This document shows positions 7,944 through 17,606 of a stretch of DNA of 64,000 nucleotides, in pieces. A program made the translations under genes and the position numbers. The stretch comes from Cedecea neteri (GTDB taxonomy: Bacteria; Pseudomonadota; Gammaproteobacteria; Enterobacterales; Enterobacteriaceae). The stretch lies in assembly GCF_000757825.1 (NCBI RefSeq), contig NZ_CP009451.1, positions 310,001 to 374,000 on the forward strand, read 5' to 3'. The notes below the pieces were generated by a model that saw only the letters and a program-made list of their open reading frames with translations, did no database searches and was not told the DNA's origin. Within the stretch, counting starts at the first letter, position 1, and each line of letters begins with the position of its first letter.

Positions 7944-9545
7944 TCAGGCAGTCATCTGAAAGCGGGCAACGGCTTTTTCAAGGCGCTGCGATTCATCCAG
8001 CAAACGCTGAGAAGTGTTTGCCGAAGCTTTTATCAGCTGCCCCGTTTGATTCACCGCCTGATTCAGCGTGGTTATCCGCGCCGTAACATGATGCACGCTG
8101 GCCCCCTGGTCTACGGACGCGCTGGAAATTTCATTCAGCAGGCCGCTAAGACGCGTAACCAGCGCGATAACATTCTTCAACTGCGTCTCAAGTTCAGACA
8201 CCGCCTCGCTGCCCTGCTCGATACCCTGCAGCGAGTTATTGATTAACGCCTGAATGTTTCTGGTCGACTGACTGCTCTGCTTAGCAAGCAGGCCCACCTC
8301 GCGAGCAACCACGGCGAAACCACGCCCCTGATTGCCCGCATGAGCGGCTTCAATCGCGGCGTTCAACGCCAGAATATTGGTCTGGAACGCCACGTTATCA
8401 ATCATTGCCACGATGCCGCGCATCTCTGATGAACGGGCGACAATATCCTGCATAGACATATTTACCGTGTGCATCATCCGATCGCCCCCGGCCACCATCT
8501 CACGCGCTTCATCTGCGCGCTGGTTCGCCTGAATAGCGTACTGGCTATTTTCCTGTACGCGGGACTCCAGCTCGGTAATATGCAGCGTAACCTTCTCCAG
8601 CTCCTGCTCCTGCTGAGAAGACTGGCTGGACAACTCATTGTTACCTTCGGCAAGCTGACCGATGTTGCTCAACAACGTCGCGGACGATTCACGAACCTCC
8701 AGCACCAGTTGCTGAATGCCCTGCTGCATTTCCAGTACGCTGCCGTGTAGCTGCTTCACTTCACGGTTCACCAGTTTTCTTTCGGCGGGCAAACGGGACA
8801 AGTCACCGGCAGCCAAAACATGCAGATGCTCAATCAGGCCGCGCAGCGGACGAATCACCCAGCGGGCCACGCCCAGCCAGACGGTAATCGCCACCGCCAA
8901 TAAAATGCCCAGCGCGATGATGAACAGCGTTTGCGCCTGGCTCAGGCTACCCAGTAAAGCATGGCCGGCCTGCGCGGTTTGTTTCTCACCGTCGGTCTGG
9001 TAATGCGCATACTGTTCGTTGAAGTCAGACTGAAACGCCTGAATGGGTACTTCGAAAAACGCATCGATTGAGGCATGTTTTTGCATGCCATCCAGCTGCT
9101 CTTTTAACCCGCCTGAGAACAGCTGATAGCTATTGGCCAGCGCCTCGCTGCCTTGCGGATGCAGCTGTTGCCAGGCGGCAAAGTTTTGCTGCGACACCTT
9201 CAGCGCCGCGTCAGCTTCATCTACCAGGCTATTCCAACTGCCAACGGAGCCGGTTTCTTTGTCCTGCATAAAGTAAACGCCCGCCCGGTTTAACAGGTCG
9301 CTGGTCATTAACAAAGATGTTCTGGCTTTCTCCATGACGACCTGCTGCCGATGAAGCTGATTGCTTTCAAGCACGCTCTGGCGGGTTTCATGCAGGATAT
9401 TAGAAAGGGAGACGGTGGAGAGAATTTGCAGCATGGAAAAGAGTGCGATAACGCCAACCACCCCGCTCAGTAACCCAAACTCGCGAGGACGTCGGGCGAA
9501 AAGTTTGAAGGGGTTTAAACGGCGAAAAATTTGGCTTATGTTCAT
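7944..9545 (-). CDS. methyl-accepting chemotaxis protein
   Basis: 533 residues from the ATG at 9545 (an in-frame ATG 18 bases upstream is possible). One N-terminal transmembrane helix, a periplasmic helical ligand domain of about 160 residues, a second helix near residues 205-225, HAMP (WVIRPLRGLIEHLHVLAAGDLS), then a signalling coiled coil whose tip reads VAFQTNILALNAAIEAAHAGNQGRGFAVVA. It lacks the C-terminal NWETF-type CheR tether. The ligand is unknown. No sigma-28 promoter is visible upstream, unlike the chemoreceptor at 53.5 kb. Confidence 0.9.
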   Translation of the reverse strand: MNISQIFRRLNPFKLFARRPREFGLLSGVVGVIALFSMLQILSTVSLSNILHETRQSVLESNQLHRQQVVMEKARTSLLMTSDLLNRAGVYFMQDKETGSVGSWNSLVDEADAALKVSQQNFAAWQQLHPQGSEALANSYQLFSGGLKEQLDGMQKHASIDAFFEVPIQAFQSDFNEQYAHYQTDGEKQTAQAGHALLGSLSQAQTLFIIALGILLAVAITVWLGVARWVIRPLRGLIEHLHVLAAGDLSRLPAERKLVNREVKQLHGSVLEMQQGIQQLVLEVRESSATLLSNIGQLAEGNNELSSQSSQQEQELEKVTLHITELESRVQENSQYAIQANQRADEAREMVAGGDRMMHTVNMSMQDIVARSSEMRGIVAMIDNVAFQTNILALNAAIEAAHAGNQGRGFAVVAREVGLLAKQSSQSTRNIQALINNSLQGIEQGSEAVSELETQLKNVIALVTRLSGLLNEISSASVDQGASVHHVTARITTLNQAVNQTGQLIKASANTSQRLLDESQRLEKAVARFQMTA

Positions 9546-9623
9546 GATTTTCTTCAGTAACACAACGATGCGGCGAGTGTACTGAGCGAAAATGACAGAA
9601 TTATTTCATTTCAATGACAAACA

Positions 9624-9644
9624 GGGCCACCTGCGCGGTGGCCC
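9624..9644 (-). terminator. rho-independent terminator after sad
   Basis: GGGCCACC / GGTGGCCC form a perfect 8-bp stem with a 5-base loop. On the minus strand it is followed by TGTTTGTC. It lies 13 bases beyond the sad stop. Confidence 0.75.
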
Positions 9645-9656
9645 CCTCATAGAAAA

Positions 9657-11048
9657 CTACCGGCGATCCTTCCACACGGTCTGAATATTACAGAACTCAT
9701 GCAGGCCAAAGTGGGAAAGCTCACGGCCAAACCCACTCTTTTTCACCCCGCCAAACGCCACGCGCGGGTCGCTGGCGCTGTAGCCGTTGATGAACACGCC
9801 GCCGCACTCAAGGCGAGCCGCCATCTCCAGCGCAAGCTGCTCATTGGCGGTATAAACCGTGGCAGAAAGCCCGTAATCACTGTCGTTCGCCAGTGCAAGA
9901 GCGTGCTCGCTGTCACGGGCAACGGTAATGGCGGCTACAGGGCCAAACAGCTCCTGACGGAACGCGGTCATTTCCGGCGTGACATTGGTCAGCACGGTTG
10001 GCGCATAGTAGTTGCCCTCGCCGGGCAGCTTATCCCCGCCGGTCAACAGTTTTGCACCCTGCTTAAGTGACGTTGTCACCTGCTCGTGCAGCTCATCACG
10101 CAGATCGTAGCGCGCCATCGGCCCGATGCGGTTAGCCTCTTCCACCGGCGAACCTAACTGATAGCTTTTCAGCTCGGCAACAAAGCGGTCGGTAAAGGCT
10201 GCGGCGATCCCGGCTTCAACAATAAAGCGTTTCGCCGCCGCACAAACCTGCCCGGTATTCTGGAAACGCCCGGCCACCGCGGCCTTAACGGCTTCGTCCA
10301 GATCTGCGTCGTTGAGCACGATAAACGGATCGGAACCGCCCAGCTCCAGCACGCATTTTTTCAGCGCTGCACCCGCCTGAGCGCCAATCGCTGCCCCGGC
10401 TCTGCCGCTGCCGGTTACCGTCACGGCGGCAACACGCGGGTCGTTAATCGCCTGGCTTACCCCTTCCGGCGTGACGTTCAGCAGCTCGAACAGCGACGAC
10501 GGCAGCCCGGCATCCGTGAACATCTGGCGGATAATGTCGGCGCAGCCCATCACGTTTGGCGCATGCTTCAGAATATAGCTGTTCCCGGCCAGCAGAATCG
10601 GCACAGCGCCGCGCAAAACCTGCCATAGCGGGAAGTTCCAAGGCATCACCGCCAGAATTGGCCCAAGCGGACGGTACTCGATAACCGCGTTGTTATTTTC
10701 AACCTGAGTCGTTTCCGCGCCTAACATCGCCGGGCCATGCTCTGCGTACCAGTCGCAAAGATTGGCTGACTTAGCCACTTCGGCACGCGCCTGCAAAATC
10801 GGCTTGCCCATTTCGGCGGTAATCATTTGCGCCATGGCCTCGGCATGTTTACGCACCGCAGCACCTAAATCACGCAGCTTCTGCGCTCTCTCGCTCAGCG
10901 GCGTAGCCCGCCATGCATTAAACGCCTGATGGTTGCGGGCCAGCGCGGCATCAATCTGTGCTGCGTTCTCAAAAGGATAAACCGCAATGCGCTCACCGGT
11001 GGCGGGATTGCGTGAAATGGCGTGGGTTTGCCCGGTTACTGATTGCAT
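9657..11048 (-). CDS. sad: NAD(P)+-dependent succinate semialdehyde dehydrogenase
   Basis: 463 residues, an aldehyde dehydrogenase very similar to E. coli Sad (YneI). Key features are the catalytic cysteine in [12 protein letters not shown] (about Cys269), LELGGSDPF with the general-base glutamate, and the cofactor segments MPWNFPLWQ and [14 protein letters not shown]. It oxidises succinate semialdehyde to succinate in putrescine and GABA catabolism. The divergent LysR gene yneJ/ptrR begins 101 bases away. A matS site is embedded in the coding sequence at 10067. Confidence 0.95.
   Translation of the reverse strand: MQSVTGQTHAISRNPATGERIAVYPFENAAQIDAALARNHQAFNAWRATPLSERAQKLRDLGAAVRKHAEAMAQMITAEMGKPILQARAEVAKSANLCDWYAEHGPAMLGAETTQVENNNAVIEYRPLGPILAVMPWNFPLWQVLRGAVPILLAGNSYILKHAPNVMGCADIIRQMFTDAGLPSSLFELLNVTPEGVSQAINDPRVAAVTVTGSGRAGAAIGAQAGAALKKCVLELGGSDPFIVLNDADLDEAVKAAVAGRFQNTGQVCAAAKRFIVEAGIAAAFTDRFVAELKSYQLGSPVEEANRIGPMARYDLRDELHEQVTTSLKQGAKLLTGGDKLPGEGNYYAPTVLTNVTPEMTAFRQELFGPVAAITVARDSEHALALANDSDYGLSATVYTANEQLALEMAARLECGGVFINGYSASDPRVAFGGVKKSGFGRELSHFGLHEFCNIQTVWKDRR
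10067..10079. other. matS site (MatP binding, Ter macrodomain)
   Basis: GTGACGTTGTCAC is a perfect match to GTGACRNYGTCAC. It lies inside sad, where the minus strand encodes Val-Thr-Thr-Ser. The same 13-mer recurs at 20534 and 63552. Confidence 0.85.
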
Positions 11049-11149
11049 GGTGGTGCCTCGACAGGTGAATGAGATGTTAACAGTAGCCTTGAGGCGTAAA
11101 GTTTAAAAATGAATAATACTAAGCAAACCCTTCACGATTTGAGAAAGCT

Positions 11150-12001
11150 ATGGATCTGACCCAGCTGGAAATGTTCAACGCCGTCGCAGAAACCGGCAGC
11201 ATCAGCGCCGCCGCACAGCAGGTGCATCGCGTCCCGTCGAATCTCACGACCCGCATCAAGCAGTTGGAGGCCGACCTGGGCGTGGCGCTGTTTATCCGCG
11301 AGAACCAGCGCCTGAAGCTCTCGCCGTCCGGCCACAGTTTTCTGGCCTACAGTAAACGCATCCTGGCGCTGGTGGATGAAGCGCGAATGGTGGTATCCGG
11401 CGATGAGCCTCAGGGACCGCTCGCGCTCGGTTCGCTGGAAAGCACGGCGGCGGTACGCATTCCCGGCCTGCTGGCAAGCTTCAACCAGCGCTACCCGAAA
11501 ATTCACCTTTCGCTGGCTACCGGCCCCTCAGGTGACCAGATTGACGGCGTACTCGAAGGCCGGCTTTCTGCCGCCTTTGTTGACGGCCCGGTGCTGCATC
11601 CTTCCCTTGAGGGCGTGGCGGTGTATCGCGAAGAGATGACCATCGTCGCGCCTGCAGACCATGCCCCGATTCACAGCGGCGCGGACGTTAACGGCGCGAG
11701 TATTTATGCCTTTCGGGCCAACTGCTCTTACCGCCGCCATTTTGAAAGCTGGTTCCACGACAGCCAGGCCATGCCGGGCAAGATCCATGAAATGGAGTCT
11801 TACCACGGGATGCTGGCCTGCGTTATTGCCGGGGCGGGGCTGGCGCTGATGCCAAGAAGTATGCTGGAGAGTATGCCGGGTAGCCATCAGGTGAGTACCT
11901 GGCCGCTGCCGGAGGATAAGCGTTATCTGGATACCTGGCTGCTGTGGCGCAGAGACGCCAAAACCCGCCAGCTTGAAGCCTTTATTTCCCTGCTGGAATA
12001 G
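11150..12001 (+). CDS. yneJ: LysR-family regulator of sad (PtrR)
   Basis: 283 residues. The N-terminal winged helix-turn-helix (residues 1-60; [28 protein letters not shown]) and C-terminal substrate-binding-like effector domain are typical LysR type. Gene order and similarity match E. coli YneJ (PtrR), which controls sad and putrescine use. It is transcribed away from sad, so the 101-base gap (11049-11149), AT-rich with GTTTAAAAATGAATAATAC, should contain its binding site. I could not delimit a convincing T-N11-A box. Confidence 0.9.
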   Translation: MDLTQLEMFNAVAETGSISAAAQQVHRVPSNLTTRIKQLEADLGVALFIRENQRLKLSPSGHSFLAYSKRILALVDEARMVVSGDEPQGPLALGSLESTAAVRIPGLLASFNQRYPKIHLSLATGPSGDQIDGVLEGRLSAAFVDGPVLHPSLEGVAVYREEMTIVAPADHAPIHSGADVNGASIYAFRANCSYRRHFESWFHDSQAMPGKIHEMESYHGMLACVIAGAGLALMPRSMLESMPGSHQVSTWPLPEDKRYLDTWLLWRRDAKTRQLEAFISLLE

Positions 12002-12069
12002 CTCCCGCGGGCGGGGGCAAACGCCATCAGCCCTTTTTAACGGTGATGCTCCAGCTGGCATCAATGTAC

Positions 12070-12122
12070 AAAGGCTAGCATGGACGGGTTCAACAATAAT
12101 CGCGCCTGATCAGCTAGCCTTT
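12070..12122. repeat. 10-bp perfect inverted repeat with 33-base loop
   Basis: AAAGGCTAGC at 12070-12079 and its exact complement GCTAGCCTTT at 12113-12122 lie in the gap between the convergent yneJ and PhzF genes. As RNA it would make a hairpin and could end transcription from either side, but no T run follows. A remnant of a tiny mobile sequence is another possibility. Confidence 0.45.
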
Positions 12123-12181
12123 ATGAGCTGAATTCATCAATCCCGGATAACTATAATCATGAATAGCTATGCTGGAATATT

Positions 12182-12973
12182 CTAACGCAGCAGCACTTTA
12201 CCAATCAGATAGGTGACCGCTTTGCCGCCGATCAGCACACGCTCGCCTTTATACTGGCAGCGCAAATCGCCGCCGCGATAAGAGACCTGCCGCGCCAGCA
12301 GATGCGTTTTGTTCAGTTTATCCGCCCAGTAAGGGATCAGCATGCTGTGGGTAGAACCGGTGACGGGATCTTCCGGCACTGACTCTCCTGGGCAGAAAAA
12401 GCGGCTGACAAAATCATATTCACCCTCGCCTTTCGCGGTGATACAGACCATTTTTTCCAGCGGGATCATGGCGTTGATATCAGGCTGAATAGCTTCTACT
12501 TCCGCCTGGCTTTCCAGCACCACCAGATAATCACGCCCGACGCGCATCTCTTTGCACTCGCTGATGCCAAGCGTTGCCAGCAGCTCAGGCAGCGGCGCCA
12601 TCTGTTGCGTTTCCCAGGCGGGGAAATCCAGCGTCAGCCATTCGCCGTTGCGGGTAACGGTCAGCGGGCCAACAAAACGCGTGCTGAAATGAATCACCGA
12701 TTCAGGGTAATCGAGATGCTCAAAGATGACGTGTGAAGCGGCAAGCGTGGCGTGCCCACAAAGGTTGATTTCTCCCTGCGTGGTAAACCAACGCAGCTCA
12801 AAGCCCTCGTCTGTGGTGACAAAGAAAGCCGTTTCCGACTGATTATGCTGTTGGGACATTTTCAGCAGCGTGTCATCCGGCAGCCATTCACTGAGCGGGC
12901 AAACGGCGGCGGCGTTACCGCCAAAGGTGGCGTCGGCGAAGGCATCTACCATATAAAAGTCAATTGCTTGCAT
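12182..12973 (-). CDS. PhzF-family isomerase/epimerase-like protein
   Basis: 263 residues of the PhzF fold, two diaminopimelate-epimerase-like halves. MVDAFADATFGGNAAAV opens the protein, the conserved active-site glutamate is in QSETAFF (Glu47), and GEINLCGHATLAA and EDPVTGSTH are the usual family motifs. Homologues include E. coli YddE; PhzF itself isomerises a phenazine precursor, but no phenazine genes are nearby, so the substrate is unknown. Monocistronic, with sotB divergent about 195 bases away. Confidence 0.88.
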   Translation of the reverse strand: MQAIDFYMVDAFADATFGGNAAAVCPLSEWLPDDTLLKMSQQHNQSETAFFVTTDEGFELRWFTTQGEINLCGHATLAASHVIFEHLDYPESVIHFSTRFVGPLTVTRNGEWLTLDFPAWETQQMAPLPELLATLGISECKEMRVGRDYLVVLESQAEVEAIQPDINAMIPLEKMVCITAKGEGEYDFVSRFFCPGESVPEDPVTGSTHSMLIPYWADKLNKTHLLARQVSYRGGDLRCQYKGERVLIGGKAVTYLIGKVLLR

Positions 12974-13168
12974 CGTGATAACTCCTGCTTTTCATTGTTA
13001 TTTTCTCACCGCCTACCATGACACACTCGCCTGCACCGCGCTGCTTTTTTCTTGCTCAGGTCTGGCAGAATCGTAAATGAGACATAAATCACAAAATCGG
13101 TTGTGCCGCCGATCTGATGGTTTTATGATCCATCCATTCCTACCGCTTATTTACCTGCCTGGCTCCTT

Positions 13169-14368
13169 ATGACAATCACTACCGTCTCACGCAAAACGGC
13201 GTGGCTACGGGTGGTAACCCTTGCAGTTGCCGCTTTTATTTTTAACACCACCGAGTTTGTGCCGGTTGGCCTGCTGTCAGATATAGCCCAGAGTTTTGGC
13301 ATGGAAACCGCGCAGGTCGGCATCATGCTGACCATTTATGCCTGGGTGGTGGCCCTGATGTCGCTGCCCTTTATGCTGATGACCAGCCAGGTTGAGCGCC
13401 GTCGGCTGCTGATTAGCATTTTCCTGCTGTTTATCGCCAGCCACGTGCTGTCGTTCCTTGCCTGGAACTTTACCGTGCTGGTGATGAGCCGAATTGGTAT
13501 CGCTTTCGCTCACGCGATTTTCTGGTCGATCACCGCTTCACTTGCCATTCGTATGGCGCCTGCGGGCAAAAAGGCCCAGGCGCTGAGTTTACTCGCGACC
13601 GGCACGGCGCTGGCGATGGTGCTGGGCTTACCGCTGGGCCGCATCGTCGGGCAGTATTTTGGCTGGCGTACCACCTTCTTCGCCATTGGCGTGGTGGCGG
13701 CCGTGACGCTGTTCTGCCTGATTAAGCTGCTGCCTAAACTGCCTAGCGAGCATTCGGGTTCGCTGTCCAGCGTGCCTGAGCTGTTCCGTCGGCCCGCGCT
13801 GGTCAACATTTATGCGTTAATCGCCGTGGTGGTCACCGCGCACTACACCGCCTACAGCTATATCGAGCCTTTCGTGCAGCAGGTCGTGGGGCTTAGCGCC
13901 AATTTTGCAACGCTGCTTTTACTGTTGTTTGGCGGCGCGGGCATCATCGGCAGCGTGCTGTTTGGCAAATGGGGAAATAAATACGCTTCAGGGCTGGTTT
14001 CCGGGGCGATTGCCCTGCTGGCGGCCAGCCTGATACTCCTGTTACCCGCTGCAGGAAACGAGCTGACCCTCGCCGGGCTGAGCCTGTTCTGGGGCATTTC
14101 AATCATGATTATTGCCCTCGGGATGCAGGTGAAGGTTCTGGCCCTTGCGCCGGATGCCACCGACGTGGCGATGTCGCTGTTCTCAGGTATTTTTAATATC
14201 GGCATCGGCGCGGGCGCGCTGGTGGGCAATCAGGTCAGCCTGCATATTTCTATGGCGGATATCGGCTTTATTGGCGCAATTCCGGCGCTTGTCGCGCTGT
14301 TCTGGTCAATAATTGTGTTTCGCCGCTGGCCGGTGGCGCTGGACGAGCAGCCCCGGCCGACGCATTAA
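13169..14368 (+). CDS. sotB: MFS sugar efflux transporter SotB
   Basis: 399 residues with about twelve transmembrane helices, highly similar to E. coli SotB (YdeA). Conserved stretches include [34 protein letters not shown] and [11 protein letters not shown]. SotB exports arabinose and related sugars or IPTG from the cytoplasm. The gene's downstream terminator has been split by the IS150-like element. Upstream (12974-13168) is a plain promoter region. Confidence 0.95.
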   Translation: MTITTVSRKTAWLRVVTLAVAAFIFNTTEFVPVGLLSDIAQSFGMETAQVGIMLTIYAWVVALMSLPFMLMTSQVERRRLLISIFLLFIASHVLSFLAWNFTVLVMSRIGIAFAHAIFWSITASLAIRMAPAGKKAQALSLLATGTALAMVLGLPLGRIVGQYFGWRTTFFAIGVVAAVTLFCLIKLLPKLPSEHSGSLSSVPELFRRPALVNIYALIAVVVTAHYTAYSYIEPFVQQVVGLSANFATLLLLLFGGAGIIGSVLFGKWGNKYASGLVSGAIALLAASLILLLPAAGNELTLAGLSLFWGISIMIIALGMQVKVLALAPDATDVAMSLFSGIFNIGIGAGALVGNQVSLHISMADIGFIGAIPALVALFWSIIVFRRWPVALDEQPRPTH

Positions 14369-14369
14369 C

Positions 14370-14384
14370 AAAAATGCCCTCATT
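14370..14384. terminator. left arm of the sotB/marC bidirectional terminator, split by an IS
   Basis: AAATGCCCTC at 14372-14381 is complementary to GAGGGCATTT at 15837-15846 on the far side of the IS150-like element. Removing the element and one copy of the ATT duplication restores a compact hairpin with flanking A and T runs between convergent sotB and marC. With 1.45 kb in the loop it can no longer fold as one terminator. Confidence 0.7.
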
Positions 14385-14416
14385 TGGACTGACCCCATAA
14401 AGTTGGACAGTTCATG

Positions 14417-15202
14417 TTAAGCGGCTATCGGGGTCTGGGTTCGGTATTCTACCGGACTCAGGCCTTTTAATTTCAGACTGATCCGCTCGTTGTTATAGTA
14501 ATGGATATAGTCCTCTATCGCCTTCCTCAGTTCATTCAGATCGCTGAACCTGTTCAGGTAAAAACACTCCGATTTCAGTGTGCCGAAGAAGTTCTCCATC
14601 ACCGCATTATCCAGACAGTTTCCTTTGCGCGACATACTTTGTGTCATGCCCTGTGCCTTTAACCTTGCCTGATAGCCTGCCATTCGATATTGCCAGCCCT
14701 GATCCGTGTGCAGCAAGGGGCTATCTTCCGGGCTGAGCTTCAGGAACGCATCGCGCAGCATGCTATTAACCATCTCCATCACCGGCCTTTCCGACAGGCT
14801 GTAGGAGATAATCTCCCGGTTAAACAGATCGAGAACCGGCGACAGATACAGCTTTTTACCCTGTACTGAGAACTCGGTGACATCCGTGACCCATTTTTCG
14901 TTGGCTTTCGATGCCCCGAAGTTCCGGCCCAGGATATTGGGTGCAGCCTTGCCCACTTCCCCTTTCCAGGCACGATATTTCTTCACCCTTATCAGAGAAC
15001 GGAGCGACAGTTCTGCCATCAGCCGCTGTACAGTTTTATGGTTCACCAGCAGACCCTGCCTTCTCAGCGAGAGCGTGATCCTGCGGTAGCCATAACGCCC
15101 TTTGTGATAGTGATAAATCTCTCTGATTTTGGCTTTCAGCCCGGCATGCCTGTCTGCTCGCTTCAGCGCATTGATATTGTGATACCACGTACTGCGGGAC
15201 AT
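14417..15202 (-). CDS. IS150-type transposase OrfB (DDE integrase domain)
   Basis: 261 residues from the first internal ATG. The retroviral-integrase-type catalytic core has Asp in WVTDVTEF, Asp in LLHTDQGWQYR and Glu in MENFFGTLKSE, the DDE triad of the IS3 family. In vivo OrfB is probably made mainly as an OrfAB fusion: its frame stays open upstream into orfA as far as the slippery site at 15304-15310. The full fusion would span 14417-15780. Confidence 0.92.
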   Translation of the reverse strand: MSRSTWYHNINALKRADRHAGLKAKIREIYHYHKGRYGYRRITLSLRRQGLLVNHKTVQRLMAELSLRSLIRVKKYRAWKGEVGKAAPNILGRNFGASKANEKWVTDVTEFSVQGKKLYLSPVLDLFNREIISYSLSERPVMEMVNSMLRDAFLKLSPEDSPLLHTDQGWQYRMAGYQARLKAQGMTQSMSRKGNCLDNAVMENFFGTLKSECFYLNRFSDLNELRKAIEDYIHYYNNERISLKLKGLSPVEYRTQTPIAA

Positions 15203-15255
15203 GCCCGCTGCACGAAGAAGATCACTGAGCGCATACTCCAGCCTTAGTTCGTTGA

Positions 15256-15780
15256 TTATTGCGGCTTTCCGCCGTTTTTCTCGCTTTGAACTAAGGCCTT
15301 CAGCTTTTTTAGATAGGCATTCTCTGCTCGCAGGTAACGAAGTTCAGCCCGCAACTCTTCGGGAGATAACTTATCCAGCGCAGCATCGGTAAGTGGAGGT
15401 GTTTTTTTGGGTTTTGTCATGTCCTTGCTCCGGCCAGGTTTTATGCTCAGAAGTCCTTTTTCACCTGCGTCTTTGTAGACATTCACCCAGTGCCGGACAA
15501 CGGTTTCAGTGGAGATATTAAACCGTGCGGCAGCTTCGCGCATCGAAAGTTCTTCAGCGAGAACCGTGCGTACGACAGCAATCCGGAACGCCGGAGAATG
15601 GCGGTCATTTTTCCAGGTAATGCCATCAATACCGTGGAGTTGCCAGGCTCTTACCCAGCGTCGCACTGATGTTCTTTCAACACCAAAACGTTCAGCGGTA
15701 CGATGTGTTCCATCTTTTCCGGCAAGGTAGTGTTTGACTACAGCTAATCTGGTTTCGAGGGAATATTTTGGCTTTGCCAT
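15256..15780 (-). CDS. IS150-type OrfA (DNA-binding helix-turn-helix protein)
   Basis: 174 residues from the ATG at 15780 (MAKPKYSLETRL). Two helix-turn-helix repeats (about 10-55 and 65-110) bind the terminal repeats, followed by a leucine-zipper-like segment (EELRAELRYLRAENAYLKKLKAL). The last segment contains the frameshift heptamer. OrfA alone typically regulates transposition; the OrfAB fusion is the transposase. Confidence 0.9.
   Translation of the reverse strand: MAKPKYSLETRLAVVKHYLAGKDGTHRTAERFGVERTSVRRWVRAWQLHGIDGITWKNDRHSPAFRIAVVRTVLAEELSMREAAARFNISTETVVRHWVNVYKDAGEKGLLSIKPGRSKDMTKPKKTPPLTDAALDKLSPEELRAELRYLRAENAYLKKLKALVQSEKNGGKPQ
15304..15310 (-). other. programmed -1 frameshift site (A AAA AAG)
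   Basis: On the minus strand the codons CTA AAA AAG CTG contain the heptamer A AAA AAG, the strongest bacterial -1 slippery sequence. Slipping here moves ribosomes from orfA into the open orfB frame. A small CGGC/GCCG hairpin about 30 bases downstream may stimulate it. Confidence 0.85.
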
Positions 15781-15866
15781 AAAAAACTGCACCTTACTCA
15801 GTTGGGTGTCCAACTTTTGGGGTGCAGTCCAATTGAGAGGGCATTTCTCTTTGCATCACGCTCAAA

Positions 15867-16535
15867 TCAGGCCGGGTAAGTCTTAATAATTTCCAGCACG
15901 CCGTTAATAATAAACTGCACGCCCATACACACCAGCAGGAAGCCCATCAGGCGGGAAATGGCCTCAATGCCGCTTTTACCGACTATGCGCATAATCGCCC
16001 CTGAACTGCGCAGGCTAGCCCAAAGAATCAGGCCTACGGCGAGGAAAATCAGCGGCGGCGCCACGGTTATCACCCAGTTGGGGAAATCAGAACCTGCGCG
16101 CACGGTGGACGCCGAACTGATGATCATCGCGATGGTACCCGGCCCGGCCGTACTTGGCATCGCCAGCGGCACAAAGGCGATATTCGCCTCGGGCTCTTCG
16201 CTCAGCTCTTCCGACTTGCTTCTCGACTCCGGTGATTCATGCGCCTTTTGCTGCGGGAACAGCATGCGGAAACCGATAAAGGCGACGATCAGTCCCCCGG
16301 CAATACGCAGGCCCGGAATTGAAATCCCGAAGGTATTCATCACCACCTGACCGGCGTAATACGCCACCATCATAATGACAAACACATTCACCGAAGCCAT
16401 CAGTGCGGTGCGGTTACGCTGCCGGCTATTCATGTCTCCGGAAAGCCCAAGGAACAGCGCCACGGTGGTCAGTGGGTTAGCTAACGGCAGCAACACCACC
16501 AGGCCAAGGCCTATGGCCCTGAGTAAATCCATCAT
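15867..16535 (-). CDS. marC: inner-membrane protein MarC (UPF0056)
   Basis: 222 residues, about six transmembrane helices, very close to E. coli MarC (221). Conserved parts include [35 protein letters not shown] and [20 protein letters not shown]. Despite its name, MarC is not needed for multiple antibiotic resistance and its function is unresolved. It is divergent from marRAB across the mar operator. The start could also be the second ATG at 16532. Confidence 0.95.
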   Translation of the reverse strand: MMDLLRAIGLGLVVLLPLANPLTTVALFLGLSGDMNSRQRNRTALMASVNVFVIMMVAYYAGQVVMNTFGISIPGLRIAGGLIVAFIGFRMLFPQQKAHESPESRSKSEELSEEPEANIAFVPLAMPSTAGPGTIAMIISSASTVRAGSDFPNWVITVAPPLIFLAVGLILWASLRSSGAIMRIVGKSGIEAISRLMGFLLVCMGVQFIINGVLEIIKTYPA

Positions 16536-16619
16536 ATTTTAATCCTTTTTGGTCCTTTATCGAGCGGGCTTAGCAGGTTTGAGTATAGCAGCACGGAGTT
16601 TACCGACGGTGGGTGAAGC

Positions 16620-16714
16620 GTTTTAGCTTTTCGTGGCATCGGCTAAACCATCACGTTGACTTATACTTGCCTCGGCAATAATATCTGCCGTGACTAATCT
16701 ACTTGCCTGGGCAA
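16620..16714 (+). promoter_or_regulatory. marO: marbox, promoter and two MarR operators
   Basis: Order along the plus strand: a marbox-like sequence containing CGTGGCATCGG (about 16620-16645), the MarA/SoxS/Rob activation site; TTGACT -35 (16656-16661); 17 bases; TAATAT -10 (16679-16684); MarR site I TTGCCTCGGCAA (16667-16678), overlapping the promoter; and site II TTGCCTGGGCAA (16703-16714), just before the marR start. The layout is that of E. coli marO, so derepression by MarR ligands and autoactivation by MarA should be conserved. Confidence 0.92.
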
Positions 16715-16719
16715 ACATA

Positions 16720-17154
16720 GTGAAAAGCACCTGTGATCTGTTTAACGAAATCATTCCCCTCGGGCGATTGATCCACATGGTGAATCAGCACAAAGACCGC
16801 CTGTTAAACGACTCGCTCTCCCCGCTGGATATTACCGCTACCCAGTTTAAGGTGCTGTGCTCTATTCACTACCAAGTTTGCATCACCCCAGTCGAGCTGA
16901 AAAAAGTGCTTTCCGTTGACCTCGGTGCATTAACCCGAATGCTGGACCGCCTGCTGTGCAAAGGCTGGATCGAGCGTTTGCCGAACCCCAACGATAAGCG
17001 CGGCGTTCTGATCAAGCTGACGCCGGAAGGCGTTGCGCTGTGTGAAGAGTGCCGAAGCCTGGTGGGGCTAAGCCTCCACAAAGAACTCACAAAAAACCTG
17101 ACCGACGACGAAGTCGACACGCTTTATCGCCTGTTAACAAAGGTATTGCCGTAA
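16720..17154 (+). CDS. marR: multiple antibiotic resistance repressor MarR
   Basis: 144 residues from a GTG at 16720, matching E. coli MarR in length and sequence (KSTCDLFNEIIPLGRLIH, CITPVELKKVLSVDLGALTRMLDRL). An in-frame ATG at 16690 would place the start upstream of operator site II, so the GTG is preferred. The winged helix-turn-helix core is DITATQFKVLCSIHYQV through WIERLPNPNDKRGV. It represses marRAB and is released by phenolic ligands or copper-driven oxidation. Confidence 0.96.
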   Translation: MKSTCDLFNEIIPLGRLIHMVNQHKDRLLNDSLSPLDITATQFKVLCSIHYQVCITPVELKKVLSVDLGALTRMLDRLLCKGWIERLPNPNDKRGVLIKLTPEGVALCEECRSLVGLSLHKELTKNLTDDEVDTLYRLLTKVLP

Positions 17155-17175
17155 AACCTGCAAAGAGGTGAAACG

Positions 17176-17568
17176 ATGTCCAGACGCAACAATGATGCGA
17201 TTACGATTCAGAGCATTTTGGGGTGGATCGAAGAAAACCTGGAAACCCCGCTCTCGCTGGAGAAGGTTTCTCAGCGGTCTGGCTACTCCAAGTGGCATCT
17301 GCAGCGGATGTTTAAGAAAGAAACCGGCCACTCGATGGGCCAGTACATCCGTAACCGTAAGCTGACAGAAATCGCGCTTAAGCTCAAAGAAAGCAACGAA
17401 CCGATTCTTTACCTGGCCGAGCGCTATGGATTTGAGTCGCAGCAGACGTTAACCCGCACCTTTAAGAACTACTTTTCGGTGCCGCCGCACAAGTACCGGG
17501 TGACCCGTCTTGCCGTAGAAGGCAAGTATCTGCATCCGTACAATCAGTATTGTAGTTTGTGTAATTAA
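17176..17568 (+). CDS. marA: multiple antibiotic resistance activator MarA
   Basis: 130 residues, an AraC-family protein consisting only of the two helix-turn-helix DNA-binding domain. [33 protein letters not shown] and the second recognition region [17 protein letters not shown] are almost identical to E. coli MarA. It activates efflux and porin-control genes (acrAB, tolC, micF) and its own operon. It begins 21 bases after marR and shares its transcript. Confidence 0.97.
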   Translation: MSRRNNDAITIQSILGWIEENLETPLSLEKVSQRSGYSKWHLQRMFKKETGHSMGQYIRNRKLTEIALKLKESNEPILYLAERYGFESQQTLTRTFKNYFSVPPHKYRVTRLAVEGKYLHPYNQYCSLCN

Positions 17569-17606
17569 TGCATCACCGCCTGTTTTACAGGCGTAATCGA
17601 GGAAAT

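Larger units (their letters stand above)
14385..15831 (-). mobile_element. IS3-family insertion sequence, IS150 group
   Basis: A 1447-bp element with imperfect terminal inverted repeats: TGGACTGACCCCATAAAGTT on the left and TGGACTGCACCCCAAAAGTT read inward from the right. A 3-bp direct repeat ATT (14382-14384 and 15832-15834) flanks it. It carries overlapping orfA and orfB with a canonical A AAA AAG frameshift site. All parts look intact. The clean duplication suggests a recent insertion. Confidence 0.93.

Noticed and set aside
16690..16719. ATG at 16690 as the marR start
   Set aside because: It would put MarR operator II inside the coding sequence and give a 10-residue extension absent from E. 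coli MarR; the GTG at 16720 gives the exact family length.
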